This document shows, piece by piece, positions 18,712-26,251 of a stretch of 64,000 nucleotides of DNA; within the stretch, counting starts at the first letter, position 1, and the number at the start of each line of letters is the position of its first letter. The stretch spans positions 1 through 64,000 of the forward strand of contig JAWLHA010000021.1 of assembly GCA_041690535.1 (NCBI GenBank). The letters are read 5' to 3'. Made by a program: the position numbers and the translations under genes. The notes under the pieces were generated by a model that searched no databases, was not told the DNA's origin, and saw only the letters and a list, made by a program, of their open reading frames with translations. The DNA is from JAWLHA01 sp041690535. Its GTDB lineage: Bacteria; Pseudomonadota; Gammaproteobacteria; Thiohalomonadales; Thiohalomonadaceae.

Positions 18712-18771
18712 ACTAAAGTCGGAAACACGCGACTAAAGTCGAGAACTCGACATTAAAGCGGAAAACTGCTT
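18712..18771. repeat. Three degenerate 20 bp direct repeats
   Basis: Three consecutive 20-base units begin at 18712, 18732 and 18752. They start ACTAAAGTCG, ACTAAAGTCG and ATTAAAGCGG, and each goes on with an (A)GAAC or GAAAAC core. The first two units contain the small palindrome GACTAAAGTC. They lie 35 bases after the glmS stop. Confidence 0.65.
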
Positions 18772-19148
18772 GGTTTACGGGTGTTCCCCGCCCGCGTGGT
18801 GTTACTGCGAGCGTTCGGACCGCGATGTCGCTGCTGCCAAGAAGGAATTGGACCTTTTTGTCGGTTTTCCTCGCCACTTCGACCGGAACGGCCATCAGCC
18901 GCCTCTCAACGCCTTTGGAGGCGAATGGCCAAAGGCCCGTTCACGAACCAATTAGTCCCTCTCGTTCTCTTCTTGGACCGCAGATCTCTCTCCGCCCGCA
19001 AGGATAACCCCCGTCTTGGAGGCAACTCGGGTGGCCGGCAGGCGCCGCCACCTTGCTCCCGTGAGGTGATAGCAGTCCGGGCCGGGAACGGGGAGCGGAG
19101 CTGTGGGGCGCAAGGCGCGGCGTCGAGTGCCGGCTCGCCCGCCGTGGC
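18772..19148. other. Non-coding, decayed-looking stretch after glmS
   Basis: No recognisable gene on either strand. The left part (18804-18915) is a diverged copy of a repeat found again at 20349-20448. The rest shows no motif that I can name. Confidence 0.5.
18804..18915. repeat. Long direct repeat flanking the cytochrome b patch, copy 1
   Basis: Shares a near-identical 35-base block with positions 20353-20388 (CGTTCGGACCGC, then ATGTCGCTGCTGCC and AAGAAGG). A second matching block follows (CACTTCGACCGGAAC, then GGCCAT), and weaker similarity continues to GCC. Same orientation as copy 2. Confidence 0.65.
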
Positions 19149-19889
19149 TCATCTCTCGGGATTATCCACGGGCTGCCCAGCAAGCACCTTATCGCCAGTG
19201 ATCATGGCGGACACGAGCCCGGTGCGCTCCTTGACCTCGGCGGCGACCACCCCCGCCACATGCAGGACCACGGCGCCAATCAAGACAAAGAACACCTGCA
19301 CGTGGAGCCAGATGAAGGGCTTGCGGAAGCCGCGCATCTTCTCCCAGGCGGCTGCGTCGACCATCGACTTGTCCCCAGGTAGCAGAGTGGCCGGATCGAC
19401 ACCGGCGGGCGCGACCCATTGAGCGATCCAAGCACCCACCGGCGGGTAATAGAGGTCGGTTCCGGCGAGCAGAAGGCCGGTCACCGCCTGGATCGCCAGC
19501 AGCAGGAACAGCGTCAGGATCATCAGCCGCCCCACGGGGTTGTGGCCCAGGTAGTGGCGGGGCTCGCCACGGCGCAGCCCGCCCAGGTAGGCGCGCAGTT
19601 CACCTATGTAACCGCGACCGAAGGGTAGTACGGCCCGCCAGCGCGAAAAGCGGCTGCCACGAAAGCCCTGGACGACACGCCACAGCAGGTTTACGGCAAA
19701 CAGGTAACCGGCCCAGACGTGCAGCTCTTTCATCAGGATCTTGGCGTCGCCGGCGATCCCGAGGGTCCGCCCGTTGTAGATGACCAGGCCGGTCCCCAAC
19801 AGCGCGAGTACCGACGCCAGGTTGATCCAGTGGAACCCGCGCACGCCGAGATCCCAAACTCGGTAGGTTTTGTATTCGATCGGTTGCAT
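19149..19889 (-). CDS. Cytochrome b561 family membrane protein
   Basis: Di-haem cytochrome b of the Ni/Fe-hydrogenase b-subunit/b561 superfamily (246 residues), which passes electrons between a quinone pool or redox partner and another protein in the membrane. Seen: four or five hydrophobic helices; possible haem-ligand histidines in GVRGFHWIN, KELHVWAGYL and FIWLHVQVF plus VVLHVAG; and a basic loop between helices 2 and 3. ATG 19889 has GAGA at suitable spacing; an ATG at 19901 is the alternative. The gene lies directly downstream of a broken flavoreductase on the same strand, which may have been its partner. Confidence 0.75.
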   Translation of the reverse strand: MQPIEYKTYRVWDLGVRGFHWINLASVLALLGTGLVIYNGRTLGIAGDAKILMKELHVWAGYLFAVNLLWRVVQGFRGSRFSRWRAVLPFGRGYIGELRAYLGGLRRGEPRHYLGHNPVGRLMILTLFLLLAIQAVTGLLLAGTDLYYPPVGAWIAQWVAPAGVDPATLLPGDKSMVDAAAWEKMRGFRKPFIWLHVQVFFVLIGAVVLHVAGVVAAEVKERTGLVSAMITGDKVLAGQPVDNPER

Positions 19890-19924
19890 AGCATTTCTCA
19901 TGATATCGGTTTCGTCGAGCGCCG

Positions 19925-20400
19925 CAGCGCAGTTCGAAAGCCTCTTGATAAAAGCGCACCTTGCTCGGCAAGACGGTGCGCAGCCTCTCACTCAAGGTCT
20001 TTGCGAGACCTTTCGGGCAACAGAACCAGACTTCCAGCGGTCTGTTGTCCCACTGCGCCGCGAGGGTATCGGCTGTCAGGGTGCCGCTGTGGCGATCGTG
20101 AAGATGGAGGTGGACGCCGGGCAGCGTGTCGGTCAGGCGCTGCAGCCGTTCGACAAACCGGTTATTCGCCAGGTCGCGCACGCAGTAGTGGAGATCGGCT
20201 GAATCGCCCCTGCAGGGCTTCGAGCCAGGCGAGAAACGGAGTGATGCCGATGCCCCCGGCGATCCAGGCCTATCTTGACCGGCCGGTGGTCGACACGGCC
20301 GTACGGCCCCTCCAGCTGGACCGGTTTCCCCTTCCTTCAGATGGCGGGAGAGGCGTTCGGACCGCAATGTCGCTGCTGCCAAGAAGGCGTTGGAAATTAG
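19925..20400 (-). pseudogene. Frameshifted FAD/NAD-binding ferric-reductase-like remnant
   Basis: Pieces of one oxidoreductase domain lie in order but in different frames. First ERLSRHLKEG, then VQLEGPYGRVDHR (flavin-domain end), then WIAGGIGITPFLAWLEAL (NAD(P)-binding glycine motif), then DLHYCVRDLANNRF through to YQEAFELR, the usual C-terminal end of this family. At least three frameshifts separate them. The 5' part (membrane and flavin-binding start) is missing and is replaced by a copy of the repeat at 20349-20448. The fragments resemble the soluble half of ferric reductase-like or NADPH-oxidase-like proteins. Confidence 0.75.
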
Positions 20401-20448
20401 CACTTCGACCGGAACCGGCCATGAACCACCGTTCAGCGCCATTCTGGT
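20349..20448. repeat. Long direct repeat flanking the cytochrome b patch, copy 2
   Basis: Imperfect direct copy of 18804-18915. It marks the point where similarity of the flavoreductase remnant stops, so it is a candidate recombination or insertion scar. Confidence 0.6.
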
Positions 20449-20519
20449 GGACGACCGCTGAATGCTGGAAGCGGGCGTTGAACGTCAGGACGTTGCCTGG
20501 ATGGGTTTTGTTCGCATTT

Positions 20520-21272
20520 CTACCCCAGCTTTTTCGCAATATAGACCCCGTAGCTGACGTGGGCCTTATACATCTCGTAAAGCTCAATTTCCCGTTGCTC
20601 CGCGGCTATGATCGCACGTGCCGCTTCACTGTTTCCGTTCCGATTCAGGAAGTCCTCAAACCTGGCCTGCATGGGCCGGTAATACTCGTCCAGCCAGCAA
20701 TGTTCCGGTAATGCAAAATAGCCGATCGGCGAATAGCCGTGCTTTTCCAAGACCCTGAGCTTGGCCGAGGCCAAATCGATCTCGGGATATTCGCTCTCCC
20801 AATAGCCCTGGAGTTCCGGTGGCCGGGAGTCCGTGAGCCAGGTGATCTCCGAAGCAACCAGCAATCCACCCGCTTTCAGGTAACGCAGCCAATCCGTTAC
20901 GCCTTTTTCAAAGCCGATGTTGTAGATCGCGCCCTCGGACCAGATAACATCCAACTGCTCGTCAGCAAAGGGCAGACTGTCCATGGAACAGGCAAGCGTC
21001 ATGATCTTTTCTGCCACCCCCATGCTTTCAGCCCTTTCTTCCAGCACGTCCAAAAAGTCCTGGAGAAAGTCCACCGCCGCGATCCGGGCATTCAAGAGCC
21101 GGGCAAGAAGGAGGGTGGACGCCCCCGTGCCACAGCCGATATCCGCAACCGTCAGCGGAGCAGCCCTGTCGATCATGGCCAGCTTGAGCGCAAGTTCCGT
21201 CTCGGCATCCCCGCCCGGTCCCTGGCGGTAGGCCTGTTTGTGAAGGTCGATCAGGAGTTCGTAATCATCCAT
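20520..21272 (-). CDS. Class I SAM-dependent methyltransferase
   Basis: A 250-residue methyltransferase with a Rossmann fold. Motif I VADIGCGTGASTLLLARLL lies around residues 42-60, the acidic end of strand 2 is in AAVDFLQDF, the post-motif is MDSLPFADEQLDVIWSEGAIYNIGF, and motif III is YLKAGGLLVASE. The substrate cannot be read from the sequence; small-molecule methylation is a reasonable guess from the short C-terminal extension rich in Tyr and aromatic residues. It stands alone between decayed segments and could be recently acquired. Confidence 0.8.
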   Translation of the reverse strand: MDDYELLIDLHKQAYRQGPGGDAETELALKLAMIDRAAPLTVADIGCGTGASTLLLARLLNARIAAVDFLQDFLDVLEERAESMGVAEKIMTLACSMDSLPFADEQLDVIWSEGAIYNIGFEKGVTDWLRYLKAGGLLVASEITWLTDSRPPELQGYWESEYPEIDLASAKLRVLEKHGYSPIGYFALPEHCWLDEYYRPMQARFEDFLNRNGNSEAARAIIAAEQREIELYEMYKAHVSYGVYIAKKLG

Positions 21273-21527
21273 AGCGCAATTCGTTTAGAATTGTCGGGCG
21301 GACCATCCGCTCTTCCCAACATACCAGACATCCAGTGGATGTGTTCCGAATGGCGGCTCCGGATCGCAAGCTGCCGTTTTTGTCTCTATCTGCCGCCTCA
21401 GTGGCGCAAGAGGGCAGATCCTCGCGTAAGTTTTCAACTTTCTGACAGCAATGCTCAGACTCCGCGCGCTACTACACGCTACTAAGTTACTGAATTAACG
21501 AGGGGCGGTCTTTTCGGCACTGTTTGT
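21273..21527. other. Gap without recognised features
   Basis: Lower in GC than its surroundings. I see no gene, convincing promoter or repeat family member. Confidence 0.4.
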
Positions 21528-21935
21528 TTGGAACAATGGGTTATGAGGGAGAAACGCCCCGCGTGGCTGACCGCGATCATCCTCTTGCTGCTTGTTGCCG
21601 CGGCAGGGATCACCGTCGCGTACGTGAGCGCACTCAAGCCGACCAGCACGACGGCCTTCATTATCCTTGCCGTCTGGTTGACCGTCCCCTACGCCATCAT
21701 GGCGGCGGTACTCATCCTGTTTCGGCGCCGGCTCGCCTAACTCCACTGGCTTGCCGTCGTCCTCCCGGTCTGCGCGAGCGGCTTGCTCCTTCTGACGGAC
21801 GCTATCGTTTGGCATCCTGATCCTCAGGGGGCCATTGCGGTGCTGATGACCCCCATGTTCCAGGGCGTGGTCCTCGCCGTTTCAGCAGCCGTGGTTGCGT
21901 TGTGGTGGTCGAAGAAGCGGAATCACCGAGGCTGA
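21528..21935 (+). pseudogene. Small multi-pass membrane protein interrupted by an in-frame TAA
   Basis: The frame encodes two hydrophobic helices (WLTAIILLLLVAAAGITVAY and FIILAVWLTVPYAIMAAVLI), then TAA at 21738-21740. It then continues open in the same frame with two more helices (WLAVVLPVCASGLLLLTDA and FQGVVLAVSAAVVALWW) and a basic end KKRNHRG before TGA at 21933-21935. One C-to-T change (CAA to TAA) would explain it. The intact form would be a four-helix protein of ~135 residues; no family is recognised. Translation could begin at TTG 21528 or ATG 21543. Alternatives are two short proteins or a sequencing error. Confidence 0.6.
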
Positions 21936-21950
21936 CGCATTGCACCGTGC

Positions 21951-22310
21951 TCAGATCTTGGGGTGGCGTTCGGGGTCGCCGGCCGCCCCGGCGCTGCGCT
22001 TCTGCAGCCGCTTGAGAAAGACCCGCATCTCCCTGGCTGCCTGGATGTCGCCCTTCGCCTCCGCCACCTCGATCCCCTCCAGGTAGGCGGCGATGGCCTC
22101 CCGATCATGGCCGCTTCCGGTCAGGGCCTGGCCCAGCAGTTTCCACGCGGCGGAGTAATGGGGGTCCAGCTCCACCGCTCGCTGCAGGTGTTCGGTGGCC
22201 TTGAGGTAATCGTCCTTGTCCAGGTAGGCCTGGCCGAGCCCGAAGCGAAGGGGGGCGCCCTCGTCGCCGTCGGCCAGCATCCGTTCCAGGTTTTCGGTGA
22301 TGGTGGGCAT
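21951..22310 (-). CDS. Tetratricopeptide repeat protein
   Basis: A 119-residue soluble protein with about two and a half TPR units: LRFGLGQAYLDKDDYLKATEHLQRAVELDP, then AAWKLLGQALTGSGHDREAIAAYLEGIEVA. The C-terminal helix is basic (REMRVFLKRLQKR). The start at MPTITENLERML is chosen because longer in-frame starts overlap the gap without a ribosome binding site. Likely a protein-protein adaptor; partner unknown. The methyltransferase gene upstream on the same strand ends 68 bases away. Confidence 0.8.
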   Translation of the reverse strand: MPTITENLERMLADGDEGAPLRFGLGQAYLDKDDYLKATEHLQRAVELDPHYSAAWKLLGQALTGSGHDREAIAAYLEGIEVAEAKGDIQAAREMRVFLKRLQKRSAGAAGDPERHPKI

Positions 22311-22378
22311 GCCTTGACTATCGGCGAGGGAGCGGCCGGTTTCAAGCGACGCCAAAATGGCCCGGGGAGCCCGGGCGA

Positions 22379-22960
22379 TCAGGCGGGTTGCTGGGCCACC
22401 AGCAGGGCTTCGTTACGCAGCCCTTGGGTCAGATCCCCAATCAACCCCTCCTCGCGATAGGCCACCACCCGCAGGTTGGGAAAGAGATGCAGGAGTTCAT
22501 TTCGCCCGAGAAGAAACTCGGGACTGATCGGGCCGGCGGAACCCACCTTCTCCCGGGTGAAGGTCTGATAGAACAGTATCCCCCCGGGGCGCAGGGCCTG
22601 CTCCAGACGCGGCGCCAGGGGCCGGTCGAGAAACCGGCTCACCACGATCACATCGGCACTTGCAGGCGGGGGCGGATGGGCGAGCACATCCCTCGCTTCG
22701 GCGCTCAGGGGGATACCCTGGGTACGGGCAAAGTCCTGCAGCTTGGCCACGGCCACCTCGGAGAGGTCCCAGGCGAGTGTCTGGAGCCCCCGACGGGCAA
22801 GAAACAGCGCGTTGGCCCCCAGTCCACAGGCCACGTCGATGGCCGTCCCCGCGACCGGGAGGAGGTGGGCAAACTGGACCAGCGCCTGCGCAGGTTCGGC
22901 CTGCCCCACGGGGGCGTCGCGATAGCGCAGGTTCCACTTGTGGGCCGGATGCTCTCCCAT
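22379..22960 (-). CDS. Class I methyltransferase (TehB-like fold)
   Basis: A 193-residue SAM-dependent methyltransferase. It has WNLRYRD near the N-terminus, motif I AIDVACGLGANALFLARRG at about residues 40-58, and the acidic residue of motif II in LAWDLSEVAV. The motif III region is LRPGGILFYQTF. This size and the N-terminal W-RY-D element match the TehB/thiopurine-like group. It directly follows trkH (the trkH stop codon starts at the next base), so they may be co-transcribed. The substrate is unknown. Confidence 0.8.
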   Translation of the reverse strand: MGEHPAHKWNLRYRDAPVGQAEPAQALVQFAHLLPVAGTAIDVACGLGANALFLARRGLQTLAWDLSEVAVAKLQDFARTQGIPLSAEARDVLAHPPPPASADVIVVSRFLDRPLAPRLEQALRPGGILFYQTFTREKVGSAGPISPEFLLGRNELLHLFPNLRVVAYREEGLIGDLTQGLRNEALLVAQQPA

Positions 22961-24415
22961 TTACTTGCGCCAGAAGGCGGGACTGAACAGCACCAGGAGG
23001 GTAAAGATCTCCAGACGCCCCAACAGCATGGCGAAGCAGAGGACCCACTTGGCGAAATCATTGATGCCCGCGTAGTTGAGGCCGACCTCGCCAAGGCCGG
23101 GGCCGAGATTGTTCATGCAGGCGGCCACGGCGGAGAAGGCGGTGATCTGGTCCAGGCCGCTGGCCATCAACAGCAACAGCATGATGGTGAAGGTGGCCAC
23201 GTAGGCGGCAAAGAAACCCCATACCGAATCGACCACCCGGTCGGAGACCATCTTGCCCCCGATCTTGATGGGGATCACCGCGTTGGGATGGACCAGCCGG
23301 GTGATCTCGCGCATCCCCTGGCGGATCAGCAGCAGAAAGCGGATCACCTTGATGCCCCCCCCGGTGGAGGCGGCACACGCCCCGACGAAGCTGGTGAACA
23401 GCAGCAGCACCGGGAGAAAACTGGGCCACGCATAGTATTCGCTGGTGGTGAAGCCGGTCGTGGTGCCGATGGAGACCGCCTGAAAGAACCCGTGCAGCAG
23501 GGCACGGTCGACCGAGGGGAAAATCTCCAGCAGATAGAGGGTGATGCTGGTCACCAGCCCGACGGAAGTCAGGATGAGGAGGTAGGCGCGGAATTCCGGA
23601 TCGTTGACGAACGGCTTCAGGCTCATGCTTCGGAAGGCGGTGAAGTGGACCGCGAAGTTCACCCCCGAGAGGAACATGAAGACAATGGCCACCATCTCGA
23701 TCACCGGCCGGTCCGCGAAGTAGGCCATGCTGGCATCATGGGTGGAGAACCCGCCAATGGCCACTGTGGAGAAGCTGTGGGCCACGGCATCGAACAGGTC
23801 CATGCCGCCGAGCCAGAAACCCAGCGCACAGGCCACGGTGAGCCCCAGATAGATGTACCACAGTGCCTTGGCGGTCTCGGTGATGCGGGGGGTGAGCTTG
23901 TTGTCCTTCATGGGCCCCGGGGTCTCGGCGCGGAACAGCTGCATCCCCCCGATCCCGAGCATGGGGAGAATGGCCACCGCCAACACAATGATGCCCATGC
24001 CGCCCAGCCACTGGAGCTGCTGGCGATACCAGAGCACCGAGGGAGGCAGGTTGTCGATCCCGACTATCACCGTCGCCCCGGTGGTGGTGAGCCCGGAGAA
24101 GGACTCAAACACCGCGTTGGTGATGCCCATCCCGGGGATCCCGGCGAGCGAGAGGGGGATGGCCCCGAACAGGCTCAGCACGGTCCAGAACAGTACCACC
24201 ACGAGGAACCCGTCCCGCAAGCGCAGGTCGCGTCGCACCTGCCGCACTGGGAGCCAGGCGATGAGGCCGGTCACCAGGGTGAGGGCGAAGGCGAGGGCGA
24301 ATGGCTCCTGGGTCTGATCCCCCATCCAGGCCGAGATCGCCAGCGGCGGCAGCATGGTGGTGCTGAAGATCATCAGGAGCAGGCCGATGATGCGTTGGAT
24401 GGCAGTTAATTGCAT
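22961..24415 (-). CDS. trkH: Trk potassium uptake membrane protein TrkH
   Basis: Potassium-conducting subunit of the Trk system, 484 residues. Four MPM pore modules are visible through their filter-like segments (SGLTTTGATVIVG; SFSTVAIGGFSTHDAS; VSIGTTTGFTTSEY; AVAACMNNLGPGLGE). About ten membrane helices are present. The third module carries TTTGF, as in other TrkH proteins. Downstream of trkA on the same strand, separated by a heptad-repeat locus, it probably forms with TrkA the low-affinity K+ uptake system. Confidence 0.95.
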   Translation of the reverse strand: MQLTAIQRIIGLLLMIFSTTMLPPLAISAWMGDQTQEPFALAFALTLVTGLIAWLPVRQVRRDLRLRDGFLVVVLFWTVLSLFGAIPLSLAGIPGMGITNAVFESFSGLTTTGATVIVGIDNLPPSVLWYRQQLQWLGGMGIIVLAVAILPMLGIGGMQLFRAETPGPMKDNKLTPRITETAKALWYIYLGLTVACALGFWLGGMDLFDAVAHSFSTVAIGGFSTHDASMAYFADRPVIEMVAIVFMFLSGVNFAVHFTAFRSMSLKPFVNDPEFRAYLLILTSVGLVTSITLYLLEIFPSVDRALLHGFFQAVSIGTTTGFTTSEYYAWPSFLPVLLLFTSFVGACAASTGGGIKVIRFLLLIRQGMREITRLVHPNAVIPIKIGGKMVSDRVVDSVWGFFAAYVATFTIMLLLLMASGLDQITAFSAVAACMNNLGPGLGEVGLNYAGINDFAKWVLCFAMLLGRLEIFTLLVLFSPAFWRK

Positions 24416-24420
24416 GGGCT

Positions 24421-24498
24421 ACAAGTTCCAAGAAACAAGATGCAAGCGAGAGGCTTCGCGACATCGGCCTGTCACTTGTAACTCGTATCTTGTATCTC
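24421..24498. repeat. Heptanucleotide inverted array, locus H3 (trkA-trkH gap)
   Basis: ACAAGTT, CCAAGAA, ACAAGAT and GCAAGCG at 24421-24448 face ACTTGTA, ACTCGTA, TCTTGTA at 24474-24494. The core between them contains GCGAGAGGCTTCGCG. The whole can fold as a hairpin and could end or attenuate trkA transcription. Confidence 0.65.
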
Positions 24499-24585
24499 CC
24501 GGATGAGTTGCAGGATCCAAGGGGCTCGATCCAAGTGAAGAGCGGCGCGGCTCCAATTTGCCACTGTAAGGTCCCTCTTGGCGCT

Positions 24586-25959
24586 TCAGATAAAAGTCAC
24601 TCCCACCTGGAATACCCGTTCCACGTCGGGGATGCGTCGCTTGTCCACGACGAAGAGGATCACGTGGTCCTCCGGCTCGATCACGGTGTCGTGGTGGGCA
24701 ACGATGACCTCGTCGCCCCGCACGATGGCGCCGATGGTGGTTCCCTGCGGAAGCTTGATGTCTTCGATGGCCCGCCCCACCACCTTGGAGGAGCGCTGGT
24801 CCCCGTGGGCGATGGCCTCGATGGCCTCGGCCGCGCCGCGGCGCAGGGAGTGGACCACCACCACGTCGCCCCGGCGCACATGGGCGAGCAGGGAGCCGAT
24901 GGTGGCCTGCTGGGGGGAGATGGCGATGTCGATGTCGCCGCTCTCCACCAGATCCACGTAGGCGGCCCGGTTGATGAGGGCCATCACCTTACGGGCGCCC
25001 AGCCGCTTGGCGAGCATGGAGGAGAGGATATTGGCCTCGTCGTCGTTGGTGAGGGCACAGAACACGTCGGTGTTCTCGATGTTCTCCTCCAGCAGCAATT
25101 CCTCATCTGCCGCGTCGCCCTGCAGCACGATACAGTTCTCCAGCTCCTCGGAGATGGCTTGGGTACGTTCGGAATTGTGGTCGATGAGCTTGACCTGATA
25201 GTCGTTCTCCAGGGCCTTGGCGAGACGCTTGCCGATGTTTCCGCCCCCCGCGATCATCACCCGCTTGACCGGCCGCTCGAGCCGGCGCAGTTCGCTCATG
25301 ACGGCGCGGATATCCTTCTTGGCGGCGATGAAAAACACCTCGTCGTCGGCCTCAATGACCGTGTTGCCTTCGGGATTCACCGCCTTGCCGCGGCGGTAGA
25401 TGGCAGCCACGCGGGTCTGCACCCCCGGCATGTGATCCCGCAGGGTCCGCAGCTCATGGCCCACCAGCGGACCCCCGTAGTAGGCCCGCACGGCCACCAG
25501 CTGCACCCGCCCCTCGGCGAACCCGAGCACCTGCAGGGCGCCGGGATGCTCGATGAGGCGGTAGACGTAATCGGTCACCAACTGCTCGGGGCTGATGATG
25601 ACGTCGATGGGCAGGGCCTCCTGGGTGAACAGCTCCGGGAAGAGGAGGTACTCCTGGGCCCGCACCCGGGCGATCTTGGTGGGGGTGTGATAGAGGGTGT
25701 AGGCGATCTGGCAGGCCACCATGTTGGTCTCGTCGGAGTTGGTGACCGCGATGATCATGTCGGCGTCTTCGGCGCCTGCCCGCTGCAGCACGTCCGGGTG
25801 AGAGGCCTGCCCCGCCACCGTGCGAATGTCCAGCCGATCCTGCAGCGCCAGCAGCCGCTTGGCGTCGAGATCGACCACGGTGATGTCGTTGGCCTCGCTG
25901 GCCAGATTGCCCGCCAGGGACGAGCCGACCTGACCTGCCCCTAAAATTATGATCTTCAT
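24586..25959 (-). CDS. trkA: Trk system potassium uptake regulatory protein TrkA
   Basis: Cytoplasmic NAD(H)/ATP-binding gating protein of Trk, 457 residues, with two tandem RCK_N/RCK_C units. The first Rossmann motif is GAGQVGSSLAGNL (residues 7-19) and the second is GGGNIGKRLAKALE near 240-253. RCK_C parts follow each (for example IEHPGALQVLGFAEGRVQLV, and the C-terminal HHDTVIEPEDHVILFVVDK). The start at MKIIILGAGQVG is the family start. The upstream gap contains the perfect heptamer array, so any promoter lies in or next to that repeat. Confidence 0.96.
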   Translation of the reverse strand: MKIIILGAGQVGSSLAGNLASEANDITVVDLDAKRLLALQDRLDIRTVAGQASHPDVLQRAGAEDADMIIAVTNSDETNMVACQIAYTLYHTPTKIARVRAQEYLLFPELFTQEALPIDVIISPEQLVTDYVYRLIEHPGALQVLGFAEGRVQLVAVRAYYGGPLVGHELRTLRDHMPGVQTRVAAIYRRGKAVNPEGNTVIEADDEVFFIAAKKDIRAVMSELRRLERPVKRVMIAGGGNIGKRLAKALENDYQVKLIDHNSERTQAISEELENCIVLQGDAADEELLLEENIENTDVFCALTNDDEANILSSMLAKRLGARKVMALINRAAYVDLVESGDIDIAISPQQATIGSLLAHVRRGDVVVVHSLRRGAAEAIEAIAHGDQRSSKVVGRAIEDIKLPQGTTIGAIVRGDEVIVAHHDTVIEPEDHVILFVVDKRRIPDVERVFQVGVTFI

Positions 25960-26027
25960 GGGCCTAGAGTGTAGGGGTTCGAATGGGGCGCATTTTAGCG
26001 TGCATTGGAGTGGGGAGTAACTAAGTA

Positions 26028-26244
26028 GTTGCTAGTTGCTAGTCGTTGGCATAATCACCACCGACCACCGACCACCGACCACCGACCACCGACCACCGAC
26101 CACCGACCACCGACCACCGACCACCGACCACCGACCACCGACCAACGACCAACGACCAACGACCAACGACCAACGACCAACGACCAACGACCAACGACCA
26201 ACGACCAACGACCAACGACCAACGACCAACGACCAACGACCAGC
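26028..26244. repeat. Tandem heptamer array: 12 x ACCACCG then 14 x ACCAACG (locus H4)
   Basis: A run of 12 perfect ACCACCG units (26057-26140) is followed without a break by 14 perfect ACCAACG units (26141-26238), 182 bases in all. Each block is internally uniform, and the two differ at one position. To the left, AGTTGCT AGTTGCT AGTCGTTGG (26031-26049) is the reverse-complement type. All three frames are open through it, giving spurious repetitive reading frames on both strands. Sits between ntrX (downstream end) and trkA (upstream end). Confidence 0.95.
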
Positions 26245-26251
26245 CGCCCCC

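Noticed and set aside
18781..19422. Long plus-strand reading frame after glmS
   Set aside because: It runs into the cytochrome b gene on the opposite strand and has low-complexity composition without homologous motifs; it is probably an artefact of high GC.
25970..26000. tRNA T-loop-like GGGTTCGAATGGGG
   Set aside because: No acceptor, D or anticodon arm can be formed around it. It is a chance match.
26057..26238. CRISPR-like array
   Set aside because: The units are 7 bases and directly adjacent with no spacers, and there are no cas genes in the window.
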